Source: Brasilonema angustatum HA4187-MV1 | GTDB taxonomy: Bacteria; Cyanobacteriota; Cyanobacteriia; Cyanobacteriales; Nostocaceae | Reading direction: 5' to 3' | DNA length: 64,000 bases | NCBI GenBank assembly: GCA_019359695.1 | Contig: JAHHGV010000003.1 | Coordinates: forward strand, 1-64,000 | Shown: positions 44,473-53,462 of the stretch, piece after piece | Layout of the letters: each line of letters starts with the position of its first letter | How positions within the stretch are numbered: position 1 is the stretch's first letter | Made by a program: the position numbers and the translations under genes | Notes under the pieces: generated by a model | Databases searched by the model: none | Seen by the model: the letters and a program-made list of their open reading frames with translations, nothing else | Told to the model about the DNA's origin: nothing

Positions 44473-44940
44473 ATGAGTTATACTTCCGATGCTTTGGACT
44501 GGCAGCAAGGCTTGATTGCCACAAATTTGTTGGTGATTGGTTACAACGCCTGGGTAGGGTATTTGGGAGGCGATCGCGGTGTCATCGTTTGCAGCACCAA
44601 TTCCCCTGCAATTGGAGTGGTAGGGGAAACTTTCAAAGTTTCTTTTATACCACGTATTCGTATAGCTGCCTTCTTAAATGCTTGGTTAGCTGCTCCCGAC
44701 ACCGTAATTCTGCGCAATCACTTTATGAATGCTCATATCTTGGAAGCCGTGGATACTTACAATCCTACTACCGAAGTCTTGTTATTGCTGGAATCTTTTA
44801 ACCAAGCCACGTTCTTTTACCTAAAAAACCTACCCATCACCCCACCCCAATGCTACGAACAGGTCTGCAAAAGATGGACAGAATTTCAGCCCCAGCCCAA
44901 TTTTTCAGAAAATACAAATGCCAACCATCTTACTTACTGA
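44473..44940 (+). CDS. Hypothetical protein of a B12-riboswitch-linked family
   Basis: A 155-residue protein that I do not recognise. It starts at ATG 44473 behind a strong AAGGAGG. Features include LDWQQGLIATNLLVIGYNAWVGY, GDRGVIVCSTNSP, GETFKVSF and a C-terminal FFYLKNLPITPPQCYEQVC. There is no signal peptide or clear membrane helix, and the alternating strands suggest a compact alpha/beta fold. A broken paralogue lies at 57084-57401 behind riboswitch locus 3, so the family seems tied to B12-controlled modules. Function unknown. Confidence 0.75.
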   Translation: MSYTSDALDWQQGLIATNLLVIGYNAWVGYLGGDRGVIVCSTNSPAIGVVGETFKVSFIPRIRIAAFLNAWLAAPDTVILRNHFMNAHILEAVDTYNPTTEVLLLLESFNQATFFYLKNLPITPPQCYEQVCKRWTEFQPQPNFSENTNANHLTY

Positions 44941-45118
44941 TACATAAGGTTCCTCAATGTTCAAATCACATCTTTACTAGATTTTTACTCGGTTAATCAT
45001 CATGGTTATCCAAAACTTTGACGTTTTGAACTTGGACGTAAACGGAAACCATACAGTCCCGCCAATCCTAAAAACTCTAGATTCTTGGAGGCATTAAAGA
45101 AGGTTTAACTCATGCCAT

Positions 45119-45145
45119 AATTATACTGTATTTTGCAGTACAATT
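45119..45145. promoter_or_regulatory. Operator-like palindrome abutting a start codon
   Basis: AATTATACTG at 45119-45128 faces CAGTACAATT at 45136-45145 (9 of 10 pairs) and ends exactly before ATG 45146. The position would block both promoter and ribosome access, as in autoregulated small DNA-binding proteins. Confidence 0.5.
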
Positions 45146-45313
45146 ATGGCTGAACTTACTAACACAGTTACTTTTCGAGTTACTGAAGATGAAAAACGTG
45201 ATTGGATGCAATGGTGTGAATTGCAGCATCGTAGTCAAAATGAAGAGTTTCGATTTTACTTAAGCTCAATTCGTCGCAAATTAGCAAAGAAAGCCAAACA
45301 AATGAATGATTAA
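45146..45313 (+). CDS. Small putative DNA-binding protein, 55 residues
   Basis: MAELTNTVTFRVTEDEKRDW followed by a long basic helix (SSIRRKLAKKAKQMND). An N-terminal strand then two helices fits a ribbon-helix-helix or mobilisation-type accessory protein, though the family is not certain. The palindrome directly upstream supports self-regulation. The next small gene starts 5 bp downstream, so the two are probably co-translated. Confidence 0.55.
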   Translation: MAELTNTVTFRVTEDEKRDWMQWCELQHRSQNEEFRFYLSSIRRKLAKKAKQMND

Positions 45314-45318
45314 TTACC

Positions 45319-45558
45319 ATGCCGAAATTCTATCTTCACCGAACTGGGAAGATTCCCACTGCTGTTCATCCCTTTGTCAAACAAACAGCTCTCCCCGAAG
45401 TCAAACAGAAGCCCTGGGTACTTCAAGCAAAAATTATTCGAGGTGTTCAAAACATAGTAATGTCGATGTCTAGGACGATTTCCATTGCGAGCGATCGTCT
45501 GATTCGGTTCATCCCCAGACGACCGATGAGTAAACCGTTAGATCGACTTCACAAATGA
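45319..45558 (+). CDS. Small basic hypothetical protein
   Basis: A 79-residue, Lys/Arg-rich protein (MPKFYLHRTGKIPTAVHPFV, later RLIRFIPRRPMSKPLDRL). No domain recognised. It is probably coupled to the preceding 55-residue gene by the 5-bp gap. A HIP1-like GCGATCG lies inside. Possibly a remnant of a plasmid- or transposon-derived pair. Confidence 0.45.
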   Translation: MPKFYLHRTGKIPTAVHPFVKQTALPEVKQKPWVLQAKIIRGVQNIVMSMSRTISIASDRLIRFIPRRPMSKPLDRLHK

Positions 45559-45680
45559 GTTGAACTGCACAGGCAGTTGGAATTTAATAGGTCAAGGGTT
45601 CGGTGCTACAAAATTCTTCATGATTACGGGATTCGTGCCAAAATTTTATCTACGGTAGGCGTACAGGATCGTTCAAAACA

Positions 45681-46682
45681 ATGTCAACTTTATTATATTT
45701 TGTAATTGGTTTTCTTCTGCTTTTGGTGATTGGAATTGCGGGTTATCTCCTAAGTGCCCGTAAGTATCAATCCTCAGACACAGTCGCCAATTCCTACGAT
45801 CAATGGACTCTTGACGGCATCCTAGAGTTTTATTGGGGGGAACACATTCACCTCGGTCACTATGGTTCGCCGCCACGACGAAAGGATTTTCTGGCTGCTA
45901 AATCTGACTTTGTACATGAAATGGTTAAATGGGGTGGTTTAGATAAATTACCCCTTGGTACTACCGTCTTAGATGTTGGGTGTGGCATTGGGGGCAGCAG
46001 CCGGATTTTAGCGCGAGATTATGGGTTTGCCGTCACAGGGATTACGATCAGCCCTATTCAGGTGAAGCGTGCCCAGGAGTTAACGCCCCAAGGGCTAAAC
46101 GCCCAGTTTGCAGTCGATGATGCGATGGCGTTGTCGTTTCCAGATGCCAGTTTTGATGTGGTCTGGTCGATTGAAGCAGGTCCTCACATGCCCGATAAAG
46201 CCGTTTTTGCGCTTGAATTAATGCGGGTGCTAAAGCCCGGTGGAATATTGGTTGTAGCTGACTGGAATCAGAAGGATGACCGCCAAAAACCTCTAAATTT
46301 CTGGGAAAAACCAGTCATGCGACAACTCCTCGATCAGTGGTCTCATCCAGCTTTTTCCAGTATTGAAGGTTTTGCCGAGCTTTTGGCTGCGACGGGATTA
46401 GTTGAGGGGGAAGTGATTACGGCAGACTGGACAAAACAAACGCTTCCTTCTTGGTTAGATTCGATTTGGCAAGGGGTGATTCGACCAAGCGGATTTCTGC
46501 GTTTTGGACTGTCTGGTTTTATCAAGTCTGTGCGCGAGGTGCCGACGTTGTTGCTGATGCGTTTGGCGTTTGGTGCAGGGCTATGTCGATTTGGAATGTT
46601 CCGCGCTATGCGGGCAAACTCAGGCACAGAATTGAAAGACCAAAACTTTGCCAACCAAACTCCCTCAAACTTGGTTAGGTAG
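45681..46682 (+). CDS. 2-methyl-6-phytyl/solanyl-1,4-benzoquinone methyltransferase (Sll0418-type)
   Basis: A 333-residue SAM-dependent methyltransferase in plastoquinone and tocopherol synthesis. From memory it aligns over its length with Synechocystis Sll0418. An N-terminal membrane helix at about 5-25 is followed by QSSDTVANSYDQWTLDGILEFYWGEHIHLGHYG. The SAM motif is VLDVGCGIGGSSRILA near 93-108, with DVVWSIEAGPHMPDK and GGILVVADWNQ. It should act at the thylakoid or inner-envelope-like membrane. Monocistronic. Confidence 0.93.
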   Translation: MSTLLYFVIGFLLLLVIGIAGYLLSARKYQSSDTVANSYDQWTLDGILEFYWGEHIHLGHYGSPPRRKDFLAAKSDFVHEMVKWGGLDKLPLGTTVLDVGCGIGGSSRILARDYGFAVTGITISPIQVKRAQELTPQGLNAQFAVDDAMALSFPDASFDVVWSIEAGPHMPDKAVFALELMRVLKPGGILVVADWNQKDDRQKPLNFWEKPVMRQLLDQWSHPAFSSIEGFAELLAATGLVEGEVITADWTKQTLPSWLDSIWQGVIRPSGFLRFGLSGFIKSVREVPTLLLMRLAFGAGLCRFGMFRAMRANSGTELKDQNFANQTPSNLVR

Positions 46683-46945
46683 CGATGCCTGCGGCGGGCT
46701 GCGCCTACGCATGATGACCAATGCGTGAGTTTCAAGCAATGACCCCATCGCCAAATCGATCTTTGATGAACTGCGATGCAGTTATTGTCGGCTACATTTC
46801 GGGTTTAATAGCGTTTCATGATCGGGCCTGATACTGATATTTTTTTGATTTTAGGTGATTAATTTAACATAAATTTCTGTTTCGCAACCAAATACGAACG
46901 AAGAAACCGGGTTTCACAGCAGATGGTGCGTAAGTCCTATTCAAT
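46683..46945. other. Intergenic region with repeat ends
   Basis: Holds AAACCGGGTTTCAC near 46903 and GTGCGTAAGTCCTA near 46927. The latter is the end sequence of the TAGGACTTAC element family (2269-2448, 35032-35067), as a solo end. No terminator is clear for either convergent gene. Confidence 0.5.
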
Positions 46946-48091
46946 TCAAAGCTTCTGTGAGAGTTCTATGACACTATCGCGTACACTAGGTTTTCTTCGA
47001 TAGCGATCGCGCCACATCACAAAACCAGTGATGAATAGAACGAACGGTGCATATCCAATAAATACATAGAGAATGCGAGTAGGCAATGCTCCAAAAGTAC
47101 CATAATGGAGGGGAGTAAAAGAATTGAGAATGCGCGAGCCTAAACACGGTTTGAGAGCATTGTCCACTTGCAAAACCTTGCCGTTATACTGGTCGAGGTA
47201 GACATAGCTGGTTCCATAATCGCCTATTTCTTGAGGAAATTTGTAGCGAATCATCAAAGCGCTGTCTGGTTTTTGAGCAAAATAAACGCTTCTGAGTTCT
47301 GCACCAGGTAATTGAGCTTGAGCGGTCTGAAGTTGCTCGCTAAGTTTCAGGGGAGACTGAGTGGGGCTCGGTTGAGAAACAACTTCTGGCTTCACACTAA
47401 AGGTGATTGCCCGAATCACAGGCTCACTAAACTCACTAAAATTCCAGCAAAAACCTGTGAAAAATGTGAAAAAAAGAAACACAGCTGCAATCGCACCAGC
47501 AACTTTGTGAATATCAAAGTTCATTCGCTTGGGATGAGCATCAAGCTTGATTTTGAAGCCTGCAATTAGTTTACGCCAACCAGGCCAGAGAAACATTCCT
47601 GTGATCGTCAGAATGCACACCAGTAAACCAACAGTGCCAACAATTTTGTATCCAATGTCGCCTGCCAAGAGACTGTAGTGGAGTTCATAAATAATTTTGT
47701 AAAAGCGCTCTACAGGATTGGGATTGAGACTATTACCGAGAATTGCTCCTGTATAAGGATGAACGTAATTTTCAATCCAATCATTTTCCTTGCTTGCATA
47801 AATGACATTAAATGGTTCATCTAGTTTTGTCGGCACATAAACTCGCTGAAGCTTGGCATCTGGCTGGCTGGCATAGCTGTTTTTCACCGTTTTCAGAATC
47901 ACCTCAATCGGCAGCATTTCCCCTTTAGGAGTGATAGTTCCAATTTGGTAATGCCTTTGAATGGCAATAATTTCAGATTGGAACACCAGCAGGCTACCAG
48001 TTAAACCAACAATAACCGCAATCAGTCCAACACCTAACCCAATGTAGCGGTGTAAAGTAAATACGAAGTTACGCAGAGTTTTGAAAGTCAT
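46946..48091 (-). CDS. PepSY-associated membrane protein of siderophore uptake
   Basis: A 381-residue inner-membrane protein with four main helices (about 12-35, 150-175, 200-225, 345-365) and two periplasmic PepSY-like segments. The HRYIGLGVG start and LHYSLLAGDIGYKIVG and HKVAGAIAA signatures with membrane His fit iron-regulated PepSY_TM proteins thought to reduce ferric siderophores. It lies 25 bp after the TonB-dependent receptor gene, so an operon is likely. Confidence 0.88.
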   Translation of the reverse strand: MTFKTLRNFVFTLHRYIGLGVGLIAVIVGLTGSLLVFQSEIIAIQRHYQIGTITPKGEMLPIEVILKTVKNSYASQPDAKLQRVYVPTKLDEPFNVIYASKENDWIENYVHPYTGAILGNSLNPNPVERFYKIIYELHYSLLAGDIGYKIVGTVGLLVCILTITGMFLWPGWRKLIAGFKIKLDAHPKRMNFDIHKVAGAIAAVFLFFTFFTGFCWNFSEFSEPVIRAITFSVKPEVVSQPSPTQSPLKLSEQLQTAQAQLPGAELRSVYFAQKPDSALMIRYKFPQEIGDYGTSYVYLDQYNGKVLQVDNALKPCLGSRILNSFTPLHYGTFGALPTRILYVFIGYAPFVLFITGFVMWRDRYRRKPSVRDSVIELSQKL

Positions 48092-48116
48092 GGTAGATAT
48101 TCCTGCTAAATAAAGA

Positions 48117-50867
48117 TCAAAACTCCACTGAAATCGTGCCCAACACAGTCAACGGTGCTTGAGGGAAGACTAAGTAGCCATTCGTGTCGTAATATTTGAC
48201 ATCGAAGATATTCTTAAAGTTGAGTGCAGCTCGCCAATTATCATGTTTGTAGGAGATTGCAGCATCAGTTCTCACATAAGAAGGGAGAGTAAACGGATCG
48301 CTCTGATTGGCAATGCGCGAGCCAACAAAAAATAACCCTGCACTAAACTGTAATCCTTGCAAGTCACCTTTTTGAATTTCATAGGTTGTCCATAGACTTG
48401 CACCGTGGTATGCAGTATTTTGCAAACGCTGACCTTTGATTGTAGGGTCATTATCTTCGCTAACAAATGCATCATTCAAATATCCAGAAGCAATAATCTT
48501 CCAACCTGGTAAAATTTCTCCTGCCACATCCAGTTCGATACCTCGACTTTTCACTTCTCCCACCGCGATTACAGAGTTAATATCGTTAGGGTCTTGAGTG
48601 GGTATGTTTGTTTTGGTAATGTCATAGGCTGCTAGCGTTGCCGAAAGCCGTCGGTCAAAAAGCTCAGATTTTATACCAATTTCGTACTGTGTACCGCGAG
48701 ATGGTTCGAGTGCTTCCCCACTAGCAGTTCTAGAATTGTTGGGAACAAAGGAACGGCTGTAACTGGCATAGAGCGAAATCGGCTCGATGGGTTGATAGAC
48801 TAATCCCACACGGGGTGAAAAAGCACCATCGTTAAACTCAGACCTAGTAGTGTTTCCATCTCCCCTTGTTACACTATTAACGCTATCAACAAAATCGTAT
48901 CTGCCACCAACCAGTAACTTCAGATTAGATAGTAGGGCTACCTGGTCTTGCAAATAAATACCTATTGTATCTATCCTATTATCGTATAGACCTGATAGTC
49001 TGATGTTCGTAGGACGGGCACCATAGATAGGATTGAAAATATCTAGTGAGGCGATATCACCGGCGAAATTGTAATCAACATCTGTGTTGCGACTCAACTC
49101 CAAACCCAGCAGGAGTTGATGGGCAATTGAACCTGTGTTGAACTTACCAATCAAATCAGTTTGCCAGGAGTAGTCTTCAATGGGGCGATCGCGATCTCCT
49201 CCGTATTCGCGCTGTAAACTACGACCATCTGCTTCAAATGTGCCACCGCCGATGTTGGCATAAGCATCGTTGTTAAGCGACGATTGGATAGAAACACCGC
49301 TTCGCAATTGTAAACTGTCACTAAAGCGGTGATCCAGTGTCAAAGTGCCCCGTTGGTAGTCCACATTATTAAAATCGCTAGGCTCTCCCAAATTGCGACT
49401 GATGGGAAGAGTCAGGAACACAGGACTAGTCGGTGGAAAACCCCGATCAAATCCCCCACGTCGTCTGCCATACTCGTATTCAAAATTGAGGATTGTGTTT
49501 TCGCTGGGCTTATAGGTGATCACAGGGGACACAGAGAAAATATCGTAATCATTAAAATCTCGGAAACTGCCGGAGTTCTCATAGGCAACATTCAAGCGAT
49601 AGAGTAATTTTTTGTCGTTAGTGAGTGGTCCAGAAAAGTCTACAGAACCGCGATAGAAACTAAAGCTACCTGCGGTAAATTCTGCTGCGTAGTAGGGATT
49701 GCTCAAGGGTTGCTTGGTGACATAATTGACGACACCACCTGGTTCAAATTGACCGTATAGTACAGAAGCCGGACCTTTGAGAACTTCAACGCGCTCTACA
49801 TTGGCACCATAGCTGAAAATGTTGGTGGTTTTGAAGCCATTTCTCAGAATGTTGTAGCTACTGAATCCTCGAATCGTGTAGTCATCAAAGATGCCACCAA
49901 AGCCCGCTAACGGTGATACTCCGGACACATTTCGGGTAGCATCGATAATCCGCGTGATTTGCTGATCTTTGATCACTGTTTGCGGAATCGCTTGAATTGA
50001 CTGAGGAATGTCGCGTGTGTCCGTATCGGTTCGAGTGGCAGATCTGGTATTGGAGACACGATAACCATCTTGCTCACCCGTCACCACTAGTTCAATCGGT
50101 TCGTCACCAGAAGCTGATGGTTGACTTGGCTGGGTTTGATTCCCTGGTTGCTGTGATTCCTGCCCCTGCCCGAGGTTCGGCGAGGGTTTTGGGGTGGGGT
50201 TTTGCCGTTGTTGTTGGGCAATCGAAGCTGCAGTTGACACGTTGAAGATCAAACCTTCTTTTGGACTGTCATACAATTCCACAACAGGTGGACTCGCTTC
50301 ACCTATCACCGTGACTCGAATAGTATTGGCATCAAAGTTTGTTACAGTTATCTCGGTTACACCCGCAATTGGCTTTTGTGAGCGGAATGTAAACGGTCTG
50401 TCACCTGGTAAACGCAGTTGAGCATTGGGAATGTCAACGATAAAGATATTACTATTTACTTGCGTCCGGTTCTGCAGTTGCAACGTAGCAGCAAGTGAAG
50501 TTTGTAAAACCACCTCCACACCCTTATTAGTGGGATTTGCTTTCACGAAGCTGACTTGCACGAATGACTGATTTTTGATTTGAGCCAGCCATTCTTTAAC
50601 TGTTGTGGCTGGGCGCTCTAGCTCTTGCACACGAGGAACTGTTATAACTTTGTTTCCCTGCTGAATTTTCGCACCTGTTGTTTGGGCTCTGGACTGCAAT
50701 AATCGTTGACTTGGATGAGTTGCAGTCAAATTTATCTGCTTTTGGCTACGAATTCCTTGATTGTTTGTTACATTGTCGCTACGACTCATTTCCTGTGCCA
50801 ATGCAGTCTGTGAGAAAAACACCGACACCAAAGTAGTCATCAACAACGGCAGTTTCAGATTCCGCAT
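48117..50867 (-). CDS. TonB-dependent siderophore receptor with AMIN domain
   Basis: A 916-residue outer-membrane receptor. Signal peptide 1-24 (MRNLKLPLLM...TALA), an AMIN domain at about 85-210 that may tether it to peptidoglycan, and a Pro/Gln linker. A TonB-box-like IELVVTGEQ lies near 262. The plug has IPQSIQAIPQTVIKDQ, GVSPLAGFGGIFDDYTIRGF and GPASVLYGQFEPGGVVNYVTKQP. A 22-strand barrel ends in Phe (ISVEF). FhuA/schizokinen-type receptors share this layout. It is followed by the PepSY gene and preceded by an AraC regulator. Confidence 0.93.
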   Translation of the reverse strand: MRNLKLPLLMTTLVSVFFSQTALAQEMSRSDNVTNNQGIRSQKQINLTATHPSQRLLQSRAQTTGAKIQQGNKVITVPRVQELERPATTVKEWLAQIKNQSFVQVSFVKANPTNKGVEVVLQTSLAATLQLQNRTQVNSNIFIVDIPNAQLRLPGDRPFTFRSQKPIAGVTEITVTNFDANTIRVTVIGEASPPVVELYDSPKEGLIFNVSTAASIAQQQRQNPTPKPSPNLGQGQESQQPGNQTQPSQPSASGDEPIELVVTGEQDGYRVSNTRSATRTDTDTRDIPQSIQAIPQTVIKDQQITRIIDATRNVSGVSPLAGFGGIFDDYTIRGFSSYNILRNGFKTTNIFSYGANVERVEVLKGPASVLYGQFEPGGVVNYVTKQPLSNPYYAAEFTAGSFSFYRGSVDFSGPLTNDKKLLYRLNVAYENSGSFRDFNDYDIFSVSPVITYKPSENTILNFEYEYGRRRGGFDRGFPPTSPVFLTLPISRNLGEPSDFNNVDYQRGTLTLDHRFSDSLQLRSGVSIQSSLNNDAYANIGGGTFEADGRSLQREYGGDRDRPIEDYSWQTDLIGKFNTGSIAHQLLLGLELSRNTDVDYNFAGDIASLDIFNPIYGARPTNIRLSGLYDNRIDTIGIYLQDQVALLSNLKLLVGGRYDFVDSVNSVTRGDGNTTRSEFNDGAFSPRVGLVYQPIEPISLYASYSRSFVPNNSRTASGEALEPSRGTQYEIGIKSELFDRRLSATLAAYDITKTNIPTQDPNDINSVIAVGEVKSRGIELDVAGEILPGWKIIASGYLNDAFVSEDNDPTIKGQRLQNTAYHGASLWTTYEIQKGDLQGLQFSAGLFFVGSRIANQSDPFTLPSYVRTDAAISYKHDNWRAALNFKNIFDVKYYDTNGYLVFPQAPLTVLGTISVEF

Positions 50868-51057
50868 ATTTTCCTCACATCAAGATAAATTCAGCCAATT
50901 AGCAACAGGGCAAATATTTTTTATCTGTTAGTCGAGAGATTTTCTCAAATTACTCTTGATAGTACACTAAGGCATTTCAATGCTAAAAATGGCTCCAAGA
51001 CGGAAAATTTTCGCGCCCTAACCGGAATTTTTGGGTAGCTTCATATAGTAATCGTGT
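50868..51057 (-). promoter_or_regulatory. Promoter region of the receptor gene with a 21-bp direct repeat
   Basis: GGCTCCAAGACGGAAAATTTT at 50991-51011 is followed head to tail by a related unit, CGCGCCCTAACCGGAATTTTT, at 51012-51032; about 12 of 21 positions agree. A two-turn spacing suits an AraC-type activator, and the AraC gene ends just upstream. A Fur box was not identified with confidence. Confidence 0.4.
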
Positions 51058-52035
51058 TTAAATATTCTGCTGCATTTGATACGCTTTTGGATTGACACCG
51101 TATTTCTTTTTAAATGCACTAGCAAAGCGACTGCGGTTTGCATAGCCAACTATTTGAGCAACTTGTTCAATTTTCATTTGCCCTGACAGCAGTAATTGCC
51201 TAGCTTGCTCCATGCGATAGTCGTGTAAGTAACCAAATACTGTAGTCCCAAAAATTTGACGGAATCCACGTTTGAGAGTGCATTCGTTAATACCTACCTG
51301 TTTAGCTAAATCGATTAACGAAGGTGGATTACTTATATTCCGTAACAGAACTTCTTTGGCGTGATGGATAGAATCAATTTCCTGAAGCCGTAGCAGTTTT
51401 TCTGTTGGCGCTATTATTTGATCTGCTAGCTTAAGGGAAACCAATTCTAGGACTTTGCTCTCCAGATACATTTTGCGCGTTAGTCCCTGATAAGGACAAT
51501 GAAGAATTTGCTGGAGCGCGACTTGTTTGGCTGGGGTAATTAGATTAGGACGTAGATTAAAATATTCTGGTACACCTGCGATCGCCTTTTCCAAATCTTG
51601 CGGTACTTGTTCTCCATAACTTTCGATCAACGTCCTCAGCGTTTCTGGCTCAATTATCAAACTCACCCATCTGAGATTACCTGCTCCATCAATGCTGTTA
51701 TTCGACTGTGGATATACACCACCAAAAATATAGTCTTCTCCTGACTTTGTTGCTTGTCCATCAAAATCTTGCCCTGATCCAGCTAAAATAAATCCAAATT
51801 CTAAACTGTCTTGGTGATAGGCATGAGTGATCCACTTGATTGACTGCGGTAAATAAGTTTCGAGAATTTCGATGATAATGCCTTCACGAAGCGGTATCCA
51901 GCGATAATAGCCTTCACCGAGTTCTTTAGGATATCGATAAAGATAATCTTCTGGATGGGTTGGATCGATTATGGATTCTGGATTTGCTGCTTTCCTCAAA
52001 TCCCAAAAATCATAAAACGTGATGTTAATTGTCAT
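51058..52035 (-). CDS. AraC-family regulator of siderophore uptake
   Basis: About 325 residues from ATG 52035 (MTINITFYDFWDL); a TTG 11 codons upstream is less likely. The N-terminal ligand-binding part is cyanobacterial PchR-like. The C-terminal double helix-turn-helix covers about 225-325 (NPPSLIDLAKQVGINECTLKRGFRQIFG, QIVGYANRSRFASAFKKKYGVNP). Such regulators sense ferric siderophores and activate the adjacent receptor. It lies 190 bp upstream of the receptor on the same strand. Confidence 0.88.
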   Translation of the reverse strand: MTINITFYDFWDLRKAANPESIIDPTHPEDYLYRYPKELGEGYYRWIPLREGIIIEILETYLPQSIKWITHAYHQDSLEFGFILAGSGQDFDGQATKSGEDYIFGGVYPQSNNSIDGAGNLRWVSLIIEPETLRTLIESYGEQVPQDLEKAIAGVPEYFNLRPNLITPAKQVALQQILHCPYQGLTRKMYLESKVLELVSLKLADQIIAPTEKLLRLQEIDSIHHAKEVLLRNISNPPSLIDLAKQVGINECTLKRGFRQIFGTTVFGYLHDYRMEQARQLLLSGQMKIEQVAQIVGYANRSRFASAFKKKYGVNPKAYQMQQNI

Positions 52036-52303
52036 TGGTGTTGTACTGTGCGATACGCGCAGCGTCAAGCCAAGGGCTTATTGCGGTTGTTTAGATATAT
52101 TACATCTTCATTCAATGCTACACAGCATCGTAAAGCAAACCGCAATTATCTAACGCTGGAGAGAGCAAAATCTTGACAAACAATGATAATTTGGCTATCA
52201 AGCCAATAAGTAGCACAAATATTCAGATAATTTGTGTATGGTAGGTACTGTAGTGGCAATTAAGACTGTATCGTGATCAATGCTCTTACTTGGAGTTACA
52301 TCT

Positions 52304-52768
52304 ATGGGCGAAGCCAAACGACGTAAACAACAAGATCCAGCATGGGGTTTGAGCTTTGAGGCTTGGGGCAAACTATTCCAGCCTAATATTAAAACTTACC
52401 TTACCCAATCTGGTTTAGAAGTCTGCGATTTTCAAGACCTATATAAAGATATGATGTGGTATCATCACCGCATCAACTTAGCCGTGGAAAGACGTGCTGA
52501 AGGGTTATCAATATTTGCCGTCAAAAACTATGTCTGCCACGCTCTTGATACTCGTTTGAAGTGCTTTCTAATTATAGAAAAATGTGATCGCTACGCGGAT
52601 TCACAATACCGAAAATGGATGACCGCTGCTTGGCTTGACTTGAGTAGAGAAAAAGACGGAATTTATATTTTTGGTCGTCATACTCCTGAGTTTGTGGGAT
52701 GGGTCTACCATCACGAACCAACGCTCAACGGTCTTTATAGATTTGCAACTCCACACCCAGAACTTTAG
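52304..52768 (+). CDS. Hypothetical protein with MGEAKRRK start
   Basis: About 154 residues from ATG 52304, which follows GGAG by about 9 nt; the frame opens eight codons earlier. The MGEAKRRKQQDP start is common among cyanobacterial small proteins. The body has MMWYHHRINLAVERRAEGLS and ends in FVGWVYHHEPTLNGLYRF. Mostly helical, no catalytic signature recognised, no obvious partner. Riboswitch 3 begins about 90 bp later. Confidence 0.6.
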   Translation: MGEAKRRKQQDPAWGLSFEAWGKLFQPNIKTYLTQSGLEVCDFQDLYKDMMWYHHRINLAVERRAEGLSIFAVKNYVCHALDTRLKCFLIIEKCDRYADSQYRKWMTAAWLDLSREKDGIYIFGRHTPEFVGWVYHHEPTLNGLYRFATPHPEL

Positions 52769-52854
52769 CACCGCAACTTCCTTGGGGCGATCGCTTCATT
52801 AATAACTTGGAGTAACTTACCCAAACAAATCATAGTTGTGTTAATATGCAAAAT

Positions 52855-53010
52855 AATCTCGGTTCTAGTGGGGAACAGCCACTAGAGGTAACGGGGAAAG
52901 TCCGGTGTAAGTCCGGCGCTGTCCCGCAGCTGTAATCAAGGCTTGCCTTGTGAGTCAGAATGCCCGCCAAAGTTGACTTGTAAATTTTGTACATCTGCGA
53001 GGTACAGATA
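52855..53010 (+). promoter_or_regulatory. Cobalamin riboswitch 3
   Basis: A near-identical copy of riboswitch 2: AGAGGTAACGGGGAAAGTCC, GTGTAAGTCCGGCGCTGTCC, TGCCCGCCAAAGTTGACTTG, and the P13-like hairpin ATCTGCGAGGTACAGAT. Two A-for-G changes lie in the last block. It is followed by the leader frame, a membrane micro-ORF and cobW. Confidence 0.95.
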
Positions 53011-53019
53011 AGTATTTTT

Positions 53020-53115
53020 ATGAATATTTTTACAACTACTAGACTTTACATTCTCATAGCCCCACATATAAAGACGCTACAGGTTACGACTTTCTATGAG
53101 ATAGTAGGTGGTTAA
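53020..53115 (+). CDS. Leader ORF of 31 codons after riboswitch 3
   Basis: MNIFTTTRLYILIAPHIKTL plus 11 residues, starting about 10 nt after the aptamer. It keeps the same frame and length as the locus 2 frame (25 of 31 residues identical). Function unknown. It may be a regulatory leader peptide or just conserved leader RNA. Confidence 0.45.
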   Translation: MNIFTTTRLYILIAPHIKTLQVTTFYEIVGG

Positions 53116-53287
53116 TTAACGAGAAAAATTGTGATCGATCACGCTAATTTTCTTTGGCGTAACCATTCACAAAAAAAATGGATAAGCTTATTTGTTTGGC
53201 TAGTATTCATGCCCAATAAATTAAGCGTTTCGCATTTAATTACCTTTTAGAAATAGATGCGGTTGCCACACTCAAGAGAGTTTTTAT

Positions 53288-53389
53288 ATGAACATTATCT
53301 GGGTGTTGTTAACGGTGGCGTTAGGGCTGGGATCAATCCATATCTTTATCTTTAATGAAAAATTCCCTTCCACATCACCTGCGAATTAG
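53288..53389 (+). CDS. Membrane micropeptide, 33 residues
   Basis: MNIIWVLLTVALGLGSIHIF followed by IFNEKFPSTSPAN. One hydrophobic helix with a purine-rich AAGAGAG upstream. It lies between the leader frame and cobW, so it may be a small cobalt/B12-related membrane protein or the scrap of a transporter gene. No family recognised. Confidence 0.35.
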   Translation: MNIIWVLLTVALGLGSIHIFIFNEKFPSTSPAN

Positions 53390-53462
53390 TAGAGAGGCGA
53401 AATTGGACTTCGTCCCGCTAGTTCCTAAGGGGGATGCTGCGCAAACGCGCTTCACGTGTCTA

